NCBI RefSeq assembly: GCF_036170895.1
Contig: NZ_CP108036.1
Location: 3,782,001 to 3,846,000, forward strand
Source of the DNA: Streptomyces erythrochromogenes
GTDB taxonomy: Bacteria > Actinomycetota > Actinomycetes > Streptomycetales > Streptomycetaceae
DNA: 64,000 nucleotides
Direction of reading: 5' to 3'
A program made the position numbers and the translations under genes. Each line of letters starts with the position of its first letter. Positions within the stretch are counted from its first letter, which is position 1. Under the pieces are notes generated by a model. It saw only the letters and a list, made by a program, of their open reading frames with translations. It was not told the DNA's origin and did not search any database. Positions 10,756 to 19,192 of this stretch are shown here, in pieces.

Positions 10756-11340
10756 ATGGCCGCAACCGTCCTGCCGACCGTCCCGCCGCCCCGCGTCGCG
10801 CCCGAGGAGGACGCGTACGCCGCCTGGTACGGGAGGGTGCTCGGCTGGACCGTCACGGGCGGGCCGCCGGTGCAGCTCGTGACGGGCATCGGCTTCGACG
10901 TCCTGGAGCTGCCGTCGGACGCGGGGACGGCGCTGTTGCGCCGGCCGGTCGCCACGGGTCCGGTGGCCGTGATGGGGCGCCGGATGCGGTTCCTGGTGGC
11001 CCCCGGGAGCGCAGAGGAGCTCGACGGGCTGCTCGACTGGCTGGAGTGGGGCGGGGTCGCCCTGGATCTGACCGCCCTGGGTGCGGGCGGGCGGATCACC
11101 GCCCCGGCTCCTCCGGGGCCGCCCCCGGGAGAAAGCCCTCGGGGGGCCGCCGTGTGGCTGCGACCCCCCGAGCAGGGGTGTGAGGCACTGCTGCCGGCCC
11201 TGCCCGGTCCCGGGCGGGCCCCAGGGCCCGCTCACGGGCCCGATCTCGTACGCCTGGTCGCGGCGGCGGCGACGGAATGCCACCGGGCGCGCCTGGGACG
11301 GCGTACGAACGGGGTCCGTCAGCCCTTGGCCTTCTCGTAG
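10756..11340 (+). CDS. Conserved Streptomyces protein, possible prim-pol-like fold
   Basis: Protein of 194 residues in the slot between clpC and lsr2. Its first 100 residues (AYAAWYGRVLGWTVTGGPPVQLVTGIGFDVLELP) weakly resemble the N-terminal part of bifunctional primase/polymerase-like proteins, but no catalytic acidic triad is visible; the second half is Pro/Gly-rich. No Shine-Dalgarno is evident before the ATG. The last 22 bases overlap the 3' end of the convergent lsr2 gene. Function unknown; the fold suggestion is tentative. Confidence 0.6.
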   Translation: MAATVLPTVPPPRVAPEEDAYAAWYGRVLGWTVTGGPPVQLVTGIGFDVLELPSDAGTALLRRPVATGPVAVMGRRMRFLVAPGSAEELDGLLDWLEWGGVALDLTALGAGGRITAPAPPGPPPGESPRGAAVWLRPPEQGCEALLPALPGPGRAPGPAHGPDLVRLVAAAATECHRARLGRRTNGVRQPLAFS

Positions 11341-11657
11341 GCCTCGCGGATCTCGGCCGGGACGCGGCCGCGGTCGTTCACGTTGTAGCCGTTCTCCTTG
11401 GCCCACGCGCGGATCTCGGCGGTGTCCGGGTTGCCGGTCGCCGCGGAGGCACGGCCCTTGGCGCGGGCCGCGGAGGCACGGCCACCGGTGCGGCGGCCGC
11501 CCTTGGTGTACGGGTCGAGCAGACCGCGGAGCTTTTCAGCGTTGGCGGTGGTGAGGTCGATCTCGTAGGTCTTGCCATCCAGAGCGAACGTCACCGTCTC
11601 GTCCGCCTCGCCACCGTCGAGGTCGTCGACAAGAAGGACCTGAACCTTCTGTGCCAC
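11319..11657 (-). CDS. lsr2: Lsr2, H-NS-like nucleoid protein and xenogeneic silencer
   Basis: Protein of 112 residues, the normal Lsr2 length, starting at a GTG with GAAAGG 8 bp upstream. The N-terminal dimerisation domain (1-50, VQVLLVDDLDGGEADETVTF) is joined by a basic Arg/Gly/Ala linker to the DNA-binding domain (75-112). That domain carries the minor-groove RGR motif at 96-98 in NDRGRVPAEI. Lsr2 binds AT-rich DNA and silences foreign and specialised-metabolite genes. Nothing else on this strand lies immediately upstream, so it is probably monocistronic. Confidence 0.96.
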   Translation of the reverse strand: MAQKVQVLLVDDLDGGEADETVTFALDGKTYEIDLTTANAEKLRGLLDPYTKGGRRTGGRASAARAKGRASAATGNPDTAEIRAWAKENGYNVNDRGRVPAEIREAYEKAKG

Positions 11658-11822
11658 CGGGATTTCCTTTCATCGAAAAGCAGTACGCGGAAAGGAAACC
11701 GCTTTTGCCTGGAAAACACAAACCCCCCGGGAGAGGTTCAGGACCGCAACGGGGCGGGAAACGTGCGCGATTCGGACATAGGCCACAGGTGCGCCGAGCG
11801 CCGGAAAAGCTGAGGCCATCGA

Positions 11823-12353
11823 TCAGAGGTGCAGAAGCATCCGACTGTTGCCCAAGGTGTTCGGCTTCACTCGTTCGAGACCGAGGAACTCGGCGACGCC
11901 CTCGTCATAGGAACGCAAGAGCTCCATGTAGACATCGGTCTCGACCGGGGTCTCGCCGATCTCGACGAAGCCGTGCTTCGCGAAGAACTCGACTTCGAAG
12001 GTCAGGCAGAAAACGCGGCTCACCCCGAGCGCGCGGGCGGTGCTCAACAACTGCTGGAGCACCTGATGGCCGACGCCGGCACCCTTCAAGTCGCGGTCCA
12101 CGGCGAGAGTGCGCACTTCGGCCAGGTCTTCCCACATCACGTGGAGTGCACCGCAGCCCACCACCTGTGCATCGGAGTCGCGTTCCGCGACCCAGAACTC
12201 CTGGATGTCCTCGTAAAGGACGACCGGTGCTTTGTCGAGCAGGATCCGCTGCTGCACGTACTGGTCGAGGAGGCGGCGCAGCGCGGGAACATCGCGTGTG
12301 CGGGCGCGGCGGATCGTCACTGTTTCTGCATGTGCAGAGGAAAACTCTCCCAT
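11823..12353 (-). CDS. GNAT amino-acid N-acetyltransferase (ArgA-like short form)
   Basis: Protein of 176 residues. A GNAT fold spans about 11-150, with the acetyl-CoA loop pattern in LAVDRDLKGAGVGHQVLQQLL (positions 83-103). EFFAKHGFVEIGETP gives the typical C-terminal strand-turn, and VKPNTLGNSRMLLHL at the end is characteristic of the short actinobacterial N-acetylglutamate synthases. It probably makes N-acetylglutamate for arginine synthesis. It begins 11 bp after the BlaI-like gene, with no clear ribosome site, so coupling to that gene is possible. Confidence 0.8.
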   Translation of the reverse strand: MGEFSSAHAETVTIRRARTRDVPALRRLLDQYVQQRILLDKAPVVLYEDIQEFWVAERDSDAQVVGCGALHVMWEDLAEVRTLAVDRDLKGAGVGHQVLQQLLSTARALGVSRVFCLTFEVEFFAKHGFVEIGETPVETDVYMELLRSYDEGVAEFLGLERVKPNTLGNSRMLLHL

Positions 12354-12364
12354 GGCTGCGGACG

Positions 12365-12853
12365 CTATCGCCCCGGCGGCCTCGGGGGCTCGGCGGACTC
12401 GTCTTCGGCTTCCGGCGGCGCGGGGGGTTCCGGGGAGGGTTCGGCGGGGGCTTCCGCACGGGGTTCCGCCGGGGCCTCGGGGACGGACTCGTCGTCGTAC
12501 TGGACGACGCGGACGGCGTCCCGGAGCGCTTCGCGCTGTTCCGCGGACATCATGCCGAAGAAGGCGACGAGAGCGGCGGCGGGGTTGTCGCTCGTCGACC
12601 AGGCTTCGTTCATCAGTGCGGCCGAGTAGGCGGCGCGGGTGGAGACCGCCGTATATCGATAGGCGCGGCCTTCGGCTTCCCGGCGGACCCAGCCCTTCTG
12701 ATGGAGATTGTCCATAACGGTCATGACCGTGGTGTACGCGATGGACCGTTCCTGCTGGAGGTCTTCCAGGACTTCCCGAACGGTGACCGGGCGGTTCCAC
12801 TGCCACACCCGCGTCATGACGGCGTCTTCGAGTTCTCCCAAGGGGCGAGGCAC
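12365..12853 (-). CDS. BlaI/MecI-family transcriptional repressor
   Basis: Protein of 162 residues from a GTG; the frame extends further upstream but the family alignment starts at PRPLGELEDAVM. The winged helix (about 1-80) has the BlaI hallmarks VREVLEDL, YTTVMTVMDNLHQKGWVRRE and GRAYRYTAV. A dimerisation helix follows, then a long Pro/Glu/Ala tail (about 130-162). TATCGT lies six bases before the GTG, so the mRNA is probably leaderless. No BlaR1-type sensor protease is adjacent, so the inducing signal is unknown. A dyad overlaps the start (12850-12878). Confidence 0.85.
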   Translation of the reverse strand: MPRPLGELEDAVMTRVWQWNRPVTVREVLEDLQQERSIAYTTVMTVMDNLHQKGWVRREAEGRAYRYTAVSTRAAYSAALMNEAWSTSDNPAAALVAFFGMMSAEQREALRDAVRVVQYDDESVPEAPAEPRAEAPAEPSPEPPAPPEAEDESAEPPRPPGR

Positions 12854-12878
12854 AACAGCACGATAGTGCGGGTTGTGC
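12850..12878 (-). promoter_or_regulatory. Dyad over the promoter/start of the BlaI-like gene
   Basis: GCACAA and TTGTGC arms (12850-12855, 12873-12878) flank inner GCAC/GTGC arms. The set surrounds the -10-like box and the start codon. Its position suits autorepression by the BlaI-like protein. Confidence 0.4.
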
Positions 12879-12968
12879 GGAATTGCCCGACTATTCACTC
12901 GGCAACGCGCAACAAAAATCGGGCGCACGGCCGGTACGGCCGGGCGCCCGCGCGGAGGGGTCCGCGCT

Positions 12969-13136
12969 CTAGTTCTGCTGCTGGCGGGTGGCTTCGGCCC
13001 GGGCGATCACGGCGTCGACCGCCGCGTCCTCCTTGGACTTGTTGGAGCCGCCCTGGCTCTTCACGATCGTCACGACGAGGGCGATGAAGAACGCGGCCAT
13101 CACGAAGGGGGGCACGAGCGCGGAGACGTAGTCCAT
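12969..13136 (-). CDS. Small single-pass membrane protein (55 aa)
   Basis: The frame runs from ATG at 13136 to TAG at 12969. Residues 5-26 form a hydrophobic helix (about SALVPPFVMAAFFIALVVTI), followed by a charged tail with KSKEDAAVDAVIARAEATRQQQN character that can form an amphipathic helix. TACGCT lies seven to eight bases before the ATG, so translation may be leaderless. No known domain is recognised. The coherent topology argues that it is a real gene even though it is short. Confidence 0.7.
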   Translation of the reverse strand: MDYVSALVPPFVMAAFFIALVVTIVKSQGGSNKSKEDAAVDAVIARAEATRQQQN

Positions 13137-13222
13137 GCCCCCAGCGTAGCCACACGCGCCCGGGCCGGTCCGGGTGGGTGAGGGGTGCGTCCCGCCCCGT
13201 CACCCGGACCTGCCGGGCGCGC

Positions 13223-13807
13223 TCACATGACGGCGAGCCCGGACGCCGGGGGCGGGGTGGGCTTGCGGCGCGGCGGGAAGACCTCGCCGGGGGTCGGGAC
13301 CGGCCGTTCGGGGCGCGGGCGCTCCTTGGGCGCGGGCGCCGGCCGCGGCGGCTCCTCCCGGCCGCCCGCCAGGGTCAGCAGGCGGGTGCGGGGCGCGGGG
13401 GTGGTGCTCAGGCGCCGCCGTACGGAGCGCTCCGCGACGGCCCGGGCCCGCTCCAGCAGCGCGGCGGCAGCCGGATTGCCCCGCAGCGCGCGCAGGGCGG
13501 CAAGGTCGTCGGGGGTCGGCTCGTAGCCGGCGGCGAGGGCCTGCCGGAGCAGTTCCAGATAGCCGGAGAGGCTGCCGGGCAGGGCGCCCCGGTAGCGGGC
13601 CAGATCGTCCAGGACGAAGGCTCTGAGCCGGCCCGCCTCCCGGACCGCTTCGTCCACCGACTGCGCGAGGCGCAGGCAGTCCTGGACCTCCTCGGCCGCC
13701 AGGGGGGCCGAGGAGGACTGAAGGGCGTGGGCGAGCGAACGCCTGAGCACGTGCAGCTCAGCAGCGCTGAACGCCATGCCGCCGCGGGATCCGTAGGGCG
13801 TGGGCAT
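13223..13807 (-). CDS. Conserved helical protein with Pro-rich tail, unknown function
   Basis: Protein of 194 residues. The first ATG (reading MPTPYGSRGGMAFSAAEL) is used because TATCTT lies six bases upstream, the leaderless pattern seen for several neighbours; Met11 is the alternative. Residues 10-130 are predicted all-helical (LRRSLAHALQ, CLRLAQSVDEAV, YLELLRQALAAG). The last 50 residues are Pro/Arg-rich and probably disordered. No catalytic motif or membrane segment is seen. I do not recognise a function. Confidence 0.75.
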   Translation of the reverse strand: MPTPYGSRGGMAFSAAELHVLRRSLAHALQSSSAPLAAEEVQDCLRLAQSVDEAVREAGRLRAFVLDDLARYRGALPGSLSGYLELLRQALAAGYEPTPDDLAALRALRGNPAAAALLERARAVAERSVRRRLSTTPAPRTRLLTLAGGREEPPRPAPAPKERPRPERPVPTPGEVFPPRRKPTPPPASGLAVM

Positions 13808-13890
13808 GGGCCGAAGATACGCGCTAATCGGACAAAATCCCCTGAGGAGGGGCAGCTGCGGCGCGGCGCGGCCGGACGTCGGCTCCGGCC

Positions 13891-14076
13891 TCAGCCGGTC
13901 TCCTTGACCGCGCGCAGGAAGTCCGCCCAGGCGGCCTGGGTCGTGGCGAGGACCAGATGGGCGGGGTCGACGCGGTCGGCGACCTTCACGAGGGCTCCGG
14001 GGGTGACGGCGACGTAGACGCAGGCGTCGCCGTCGCCGCAGAACGAGGACTTCCGCCACGCGGGCTGAGCGGTCAT
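13891..14076 (-). CDS. DUF397 small protein
   Basis: Protein of 61 residues beginning MTAQPAWRKSSFCGDGDACVYV; the WRKSSFC start and the ADFLRAVK end are signatures of DUF397. GGAGGAGA lies 5 bp before the ATG. DUF397 proteins usually sit beside an XRE-type helix-turn-helix regulator and modulate it, as in the WhiJ/BldB-associated systems. No such regulator is adjacent here, so this copy appears orphaned. Confidence 0.88.
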   Translation of the reverse strand: MTAQPAWRKSSFCGDGDACVYVAVTPGALVKVADRVDPAHLVLATTQAAWADFLRAVKETG

Positions 14077-14279
14077 GGTGTCTCCTCCGGGCACGGTGGC
14101 CGGTAATTGCGGTCAAAGGACGGTAACTCCGTGGCCGGTCCCCACCGGCGACTTTCGCGCAATTCGGCGTTTCGCCGCTTCCCTCCGGGGGTGCGGGTGG
14201 TACGGGCCGGACCGGACCGGGCCGGTGCAGGCGGGCGGCTGTTCGGCGGGGTCCGGGCGCGGCCGGGCCGGCGGGCCGC

Positions 14280-14303
14280 GGCGGGGCCGATTCCGGCCCC
14301 GCC
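14280..14303 (-). terminator. Hairpin after the PLP-lyase gene
   Basis: A perfect 10-bp stem (14280-14289 with 14294-14303, loop ATTC) begins 9 bp downstream of the stop at 14312 in the direction of transcription. Confidence 0.75.
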
Positions 14304-14311
14304 CGGCGGCG

Positions 14312-15448
14312 TCAGATACGGGCCACGAAGGCCGAGACCGCCTCGTGGACGTCTGACTCCGTCCAGGACAGGCCCGGCTGCGTGACGTCCACCTCGGTCA
14401 CCGCGAGGCCCGGCGGCCCCCCGGCCGACCAGCGGCGGAAGAGGACCGTGCCCGTCTCCTCCGCCTGCCGCAGGCCCGCGTCCGTCAGCCGGTCCGGGTC
14501 GTACGGCAGCCACACCTGGAACTGGTGCGTGTGCGGCTCCTCGGGGTGGACGCGCGACCACGGGACGCCGGACTTCGCGAGGGCCTCGCGCAGCGCCCCG
14601 GCCACCCTCCGCGCCTGGGCGACGTACGACGGCAGCCGCGGCAGCTCCCGCTCCAGCCCGGCCAGCGCGGCCAGGGCCTGCGGGAACTGGCGGAAGATCT
14701 GGCCCCCGTAGCGGTGGCGCCAGACCCTGGTCTCCTCGACGAACTCCCGCGACCCGGCCAGGGCCGCCCCGCTCAGGCCGCCGAGCGACTTGTAGAACGA
14801 GACGTAAACGGAGTCGGCGAGCCCGGCGATCTCCGGCAGCGGGCGGCCGAAGTGGACGGTGCACTCCCACAGCCGGGCGCCGTCGAAGTGGATCGCAGCC
14901 TCCCGCTCCCGGCCCGCCTCGACCAGCGCCTGAAGCTCCTCCCAGGTGGGCAGCAGGAACCCGGCCTCGCGCAGCGGCAGCTCCAGCATCAGCGTGCCGA
15001 AGGGCTCACGGACGGCCTCGACCTCCTCCGCGGTCATCTGGTGCGCCCCGGTCGTCGGGTGGACGACCCGCAGCCCGGAGACCGTCGACAGTGCCTCGCC
15101 CTCCCACATCTCCGGGTGGCTCATCGGGTGCAGCGCCACGACCGGGTTCCCGGTCCGGCCGGCCCAGCAGCGCAGGGCGACCTGCTGCGCCATCGTGCCG
15201 CTCGGGAAGAACGCGGCGTCCTGCGTCCCGAGCAGCTGCGCCACCCGCCGCTCCAGCTCCGCGACGACCCCGTCGCCGTAGATGTCGCCCGGCGCGTCCA
15301 TGTCGTAGTCGTACGGGGCCTCGGCGAGCCCCGCCAGGGCTTCACCCACCGTGGCTTCGCGCGGACTGCGGGTCAGGGTCCTGTCCGCCGCCCGCCAGGC
15401 CGCCACGAGCCGGGCCGTGTGCTGCATTTCGTCGTCGCTGTCGCTCAT
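14312..15448 (-). CDS. PLP-dependent beta-eliminating lyase / threonine-aldolase-like enzyme
   Basis: Protein of 378 residues of the fold-type I PLP family (PF01212). FFPSGTMAQQVAL (80-92) is the phosphate-binding turn, HFDGARLWE (187-195) carries the Asp that contacts the pyridine nitrogen, and SFYKSLGG has the Schiff-base lysine K220. This matches low-specificity L-threonine aldolases, which split threonine to glycine and acetaldehyde; the true substrate cannot be read from sequence. The gene is divergent from the next rightward operon and ends at a hairpin. Confidence 0.85.
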   Translation of the reverse strand: MSDSDDEMQHTARLVAAWRAADRTLTRSPREATVGEALAGLAEAPYDYDMDAPGDIYGDGVVAELERRVAQLLGTQDAAFFPSGTMAQQVALRCWAGRTGNPVVALHPMSHPEMWEGEALSTVSGLRVVHPTTGAHQMTAEEVEAVREPFGTLMLELPLREAGFLLPTWEELQALVEAGREREAAIHFDGARLWECTVHFGRPLPEIAGLADSVYVSFYKSLGGLSGAALAGSREFVEETRVWRHRYGGQIFRQFPQALAALAGLERELPRLPSYVAQARRVAGALREALAKSGVPWSRVHPEEPHTHQFQVWLPYDPDRLTDAGLRQAEETGTVLFRRWSAGGPPGLAVTEVDVTQPGLSWTESDVHEAVSAFVARI

Positions 15449-15556
15449 GACCCCTGATCCTCGCCCCTCGTCACCGACCGGCCAAGAGCCCCACGGGCTA
15501 GCATGGCGGCGTATCGTCCGGTACCCCCGCGGACTGGAACGGAAGGCATTCCCCGC

Positions 15557-16468
15557 GTGAATCCATCACAGCAGCCACGCCCTGCCCGGCTCGCCGTCGG
15601 CGTCGTCGGGGCGGGCCGGGTCGGCCCGGCGCTGGCCCGTGCGCTCCAGCAGGCGGGCCACCGTCCCGTCGCCGTGTCGGGCGTCTCCGACACCTCCGTG
15701 CGCCGCGCCGCGCGGATGCTGCCCAACGTGCCGCTGGTGCCGCCCGCGCAGGTGCTGGAACTGTCCGACCTGGTCCTGCTGACCGTCCCCGACGACGCCC
15801 TGCCGGCGCTCGTGGAGGGGCTCGCGGAGACCGGGGCGGTCCGGCCCGGCCAGCTCCTCGTGCACACCTCGGGCCGGTACGGGACGGCCGTGCTCGACCC
15901 GGCGCGCCGGGCGGGCGCCCTGCCGCTGGCCCTGCACCCCGCGATGACCTTCACCGGCACCGAGGTCGACGTGCAGCGGCTGGCCGGCTGCTCCTTCGGC
16001 GTCACCGCCCCCGACGAGCTGCGGCTGGCCGCCGAGGCCCTGGTCATCGAGATGGGCGGGGAGCCCGAGTGGATCGCCGAGGAGAACCGCGCGCTCTACC
16101 ACGCGGCACTCGCCCTGGGTGCGAACCACCTGGTCACGCTGGTCGCCCAGTCGCTGGAGCTGCTGCGCAAGGCCGGGGTCGCGCACCCCGACCGGATGCT
16201 CGGCCCGCTGCTCGGCGCGGCCCTCGACAACGCCCTGCGCTCCGGGGACGCCGCCCTGACCGGGCCGGTGGCCCGCGGCGACGCGGGGACGGTCGCCGCG
16301 CACGTCGCGGAGCTGCGCCGGCACGCGCCGGGCGCTGTCGCCGGGTACCTGGCCATGGCCCGCACCACCGCCGACCGGGCCCTCGCGCACGGTCTGCTCA
16401 AGCCCGAACTCGCCGAGGACCTGCTCGGCGTACTCGCCGACACGGACCCTGACGGGGGCGATCAGTGA
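15557..16468 (+). CDS. Rossmann-fold DUF2520 protein upstream of panC
   Basis: Protein of 303 residues from a GTG preceded by GGAAGG; an ATG 54 bp upstream overlaps a TAGCAT box (15499-15504) that is more likely the -10. [22 protein letters not shown] is an N-terminal dinucleotide-binding fold (about 15-36), and a helical C-terminal domain follows from about 170. The family (as in M. tuberculosis Rv3603c) is found next to panC in actinobacteria and looks like a ketopantoate-reductase or 6PGDH-type enzyme. A role in pantothenate synthesis is therefore suspected but unproven. Its end overlaps panC. Confidence 0.85.
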   Translation: MNPSQQPRPARLAVGVVGAGRVGPALARALQQAGHRPVAVSGVSDTSVRRAARMLPNVPLVPPAQVLELSDLVLLTVPDDALPALVEGLAETGAVRPGQLLVHTSGRYGTAVLDPARRAGALPLALHPAMTFTGTEVDVQRLAGCSFGVTAPDELRLAAEALVIEMGGEPEWIAEENRALYHAALALGANHLVTLVAQSLELLRKAGVAHPDRMLGPLLGAALDNALRSGDAALTGPVARGDAGTVAAHVAELRRHAPGAVAGYLAMARTTADRALAHGLLKPELAEDLLGVLADTDPDGGDQ

Positions 16469-17457
16469 CCGAGCTGCTGCTGCACACCGCCGATGAGCTG
16501 CACAAGCTGCCGCGCACCGGACGGCGGGCCGTGGTGATGACCATGGGCGCCCTCCACGAGGGCCACGCCACCTTGATCCGTACCGCCCGCGAACAGGCCG
16601 GGCCCGAGGGCCAGGTCGTCGTCACCGTCTTCGTCAACCCGCTGCAGTTCGGGGCGGGTGAGGACCTCGACCGCTACCCCCGCACCCTCGACGCGGACCT
16701 CTCGATCGCCGAAGAGGCGGGCGCCGACGCGGTGTTCGCCCCCGCCGTCGACGAGGTCTACCCGGGCGGGGACCCGCAGGTGCGCGTCAGCGCCGGCCCG
16801 ATGGGCGAGCGCCTCGAAGGGGCCACCCGTCCCGGCCACTTCGACGGGATGCTGACCGTCGTCGCCAAGCTGCTCCACCTGACCCGCCCCGACCTGGCCC
16901 TCTTCGGCCAGAAGGACGCGCAGCAACTGGCCCTGATCCGGAGGATGGTGACCGACCTGAACTTCCCCGTGGAGGTGGTCGGCGTGCCGACCGTCCGCGA
17001 GGAGGACGGCCTGGCCCTGTCGTCCCGCAACCGCTACCTCTCCCCCGCGGACCGGCAGACCGCCCTGGCGCTGTCCCGCGCCCTGTTCGCCGGACGCGAC
17101 CGGCTCGCCGCGCAGGCGGCGCTGCGGGCCCGCGCCGAGGCCGCCCCGGCCACCGACGAGCGGGCCACCGCGCTGGCCAGGCTGGGCGAGATCCGCGCCT
17201 CGGCCGACGCGCACGCCGTCTCGGCGGCCTGCGCGGGCCTGCCGGACGCGGTCCGGGCCGCGGCGGCCCACGTGCTGGACGACGCGGCCCGCTCGGAGCC
17301 GCCGCTCGTGCTGGACTACCTGGCGCTGGTGGACCCGAAGGACTTCACCGAGGCCGGTCCCGACTTCACCGGGCAGGCCGTGCTGGCCGTCGCCGCGAAG
17401 GTGGGCACGACCCGGCTGATCGACAACATCCCATTGGAATTCGGAGCACACTCGTGA
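16465..17457 (+). CDS. panC: Pantoate--beta-alanine ligase
   Basis: Protein of 330 residues, a little longer than the usual 280-310. The HIGH-type nucleotide motif is in [13 protein letters not shown] (26-38). [36 protein letters not shown] (the KMSKS-equivalent loop) and [10 protein letters not shown] are all family signatures. It joins pantoate and beta-alanine with ATP to give pantothenate. The GTG start overlaps the preceding stop, and its own stop overlaps the nadB start, so the block is translationally coupled. Confidence 0.96.
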   Translation: MTELLLHTADELHKLPRTGRRAVVMTMGALHEGHATLIRTAREQAGPEGQVVVTVFVNPLQFGAGEDLDRYPRTLDADLSIAEEAGADAVFAPAVDEVYPGGDPQVRVSAGPMGERLEGATRPGHFDGMLTVVAKLLHLTRPDLALFGQKDAQQLALIRRMVTDLNFPVEVVGVPTVREEDGLALSSRNRYLSPADRQTALALSRALFAGRDRLAAQAALRARAEAAPATDERATALARLGEIRASADAHAVSAACAGLPDAVRAAAAHVLDDAARSEPPLVLDYLALVDPKDFTEAGPDFTGQAVLAVAAKVGTTRLIDNIPLEFGAHS

Positions 17458-19190
17458 GCACCCCTGGCAGAGGCCCGGCCGGCAGCACCGGCATACGGCT
17501 GCACGCGCCGGCGCCCGGCTGGTCCCTCGACGCCGACGTCGTGGTCGTCGGCTCCGGTGTGGCGGGTCTGACCGCCGCTCTGCGCTGCGCGGCCGCGGGC
17601 CGCCGTACCGTCGTGGTCACCAAGGCCCGGCTCGACGACGGCTCCACCCGCTGGGCGCAGGGCGGCATCGCCGCGGCGCTCGGCGAGGGCGACAGCCCCG
17701 AGCAGCACCTCGACGACACCCTGGTGGCGGGCGCCGGCCTGTGCGACGAGGAGGCCGTACGGCTGCTCGTCACCGAGGGCCCGGACGCGGTGCGGCGGCT
17801 GATCGACACCGGCGCGGTCTTCGACACCTCCACCGAGACCGGGGAGATAGAGCTGACCCGGGAGGGCGGGCACCACCGCCGGCGGATCGCGCACGCGGGC
17901 GGCGACGCCACCGGCGCCGAGATCTCGCGGGCACTGGTCGAGGCCGTGCACGCCGCGGGCATCGAGACCGTGGAGAACGCTCTCGTCCTCGACCTCCTGC
18001 AGGACGCGCAGGGCCGTACGGCCGGTGTCACCCTGCACGTCATGGGCGAGGGCCAGCACGACGGCGTCGGCGCCGTCCACGCCCCGGCCGTGATCCTCGC
18101 GACCGGCGGCATGGGCCAGGTCTTCTCCGCCACGACCAACCCGTCGGTGTCCACCGGCGACGGCGTGGCGCTCGCGCTGCGCGCCGGGGCCGAGGTCTCC
18201 GACCTGGAGTTCGTGCAGTTCCACCCGACGGTGCTGTTCCTCGGGCCGGACGCCGAGGGGCAGCAGCCGCTGGTGTCGGAGGCGGTGCGGGGCGAGGGCG
18301 CACACCTCGTCGACGGGGACGGCGTGCGCTTCATGGTCGGCCAGCACGAGCTCGCCGAGCTGGCCCCGCGCGACATCGTCGCCAAGGGCATCATGCGCCG
18401 CATGCAGGAGCAGGGCGCGCAGCACATGTACCTGGACGCCCGGCACTTCGGCGCGCGGATGTGGGAGCAGCGCTTCCCGACCATCCTCGCCGCCTGCCGC
18501 GCGCACGGCATCGACCCGGTGACGGAGCCCATCCCGGTGGCGCCCGCCGCGCACTACGCCTCCGGCGGCGTACGGACCGACCTGCAGGGGCGCACGACCG
18601 TCCCCGGCCTGTACGCCTGCGGCGAGGTCGCGTGCACGGGCGTGCACGGCGCGAACCGGCTCGCCTCCAACTCGCTGCTGGAGGGGCTGGTCTTCGCCGA
18701 GCGGATCGCGGAGGACATCACCACGCAGGAGTACGGCGGCAACGGCCCCGGCGTCCCGGTCCCCTCGACCGGCCCGCTGCAGCCCGCCGGTGCCCGGTAC
18801 GAGATCCAGCGGATCATGACGGACGGCGCGGGCGTGCTCCGTTCCGCCCGTTCGCTGGAAGCGGCGGCCGAGGCCCTCGAAGGGCTGTACGCCACCGCCC
18901 TGAACGATCTCGAAGCACACGGCAAGACCGCCGAACCCGGTGTGGACACCTGGGAGGCCACCAACCTGCTGTGCGTGGCACGGGTCCTGGTCGCCGCCGC
19001 GCGGCGGCGCGAGGAGACCCGCGGCTGCCACTGGCGCGAGGACCACCCGGACCGGGACGATGCCCGGTGGCGCCGCCACCTCGTGGTCCGGCTCTCGGCC
19101 ACCGAGAGGCGGGCCCTGGTCGTCGTACCCACCGACTCCGCGGACTTCCCGTCCGTGCACCCCCTGAGCAACCCGAGCCTGGAGCAGTGA
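17454..19190 (+). CDS. nadB: L-aspartate oxidase
   Basis: Protein of 578 residues. The FAD dinucleotide-binding motif [13 protein letters not shown] is at about 32-43, with the family motifs [11 protein letters not shown] and [25 protein letters not shown] further on. It oxidises aspartate to iminoaspartate, the first step of de novo NAD synthesis. No nadA is present in the window; the quinolinate synthase must be elsewhere. It starts at a GTG overlapping panC and is followed 2 bp later by nadC. Confidence 0.95.
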   Translation: MSTPGRGPAGSTGIRLHAPAPGWSLDADVVVVGSGVAGLTAALRCAAAGRRTVVVTKARLDDGSTRWAQGGIAAALGEGDSPEQHLDDTLVAGAGLCDEEAVRLLVTEGPDAVRRLIDTGAVFDTSTETGEIELTREGGHHRRRIAHAGGDATGAEISRALVEAVHAAGIETVENALVLDLLQDAQGRTAGVTLHVMGEGQHDGVGAVHAPAVILATGGMGQVFSATTNPSVSTGDGVALALRAGAEVSDLEFVQFHPTVLFLGPDAEGQQPLVSEAVRGEGAHLVDGDGVRFMVGQHELAELAPRDIVAKGIMRRMQEQGAQHMYLDARHFGARMWEQRFPTILAACRAHGIDPVTEPIPVAPAAHYASGGVRTDLQGRTTVPGLYACGEVACTGVHGANRLASNSLLEGLVFAERIAEDITTQEYGGNGPGVPVPSTGPLQPAGARYEIQRIMTDGAGVLRSARSLEAAAEALEGLYATALNDLEAHGKTAEPGVDTWEATNLLCVARVLVAAARRREETRGCHWREDHPDRDDARWRRHLVVRLSATERRALVVVPTDSADFPSVHPLSNPSLEQ

Positions 19191-19192
19191 CC

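Noticed and set aside
10568..10765. 65-codon minus-strand ORF in the clpC intergenic region
   Set aside because: It crosses the inverted repeat and the rightward promoter, lacks a ribosome site and has no recognisable domain.
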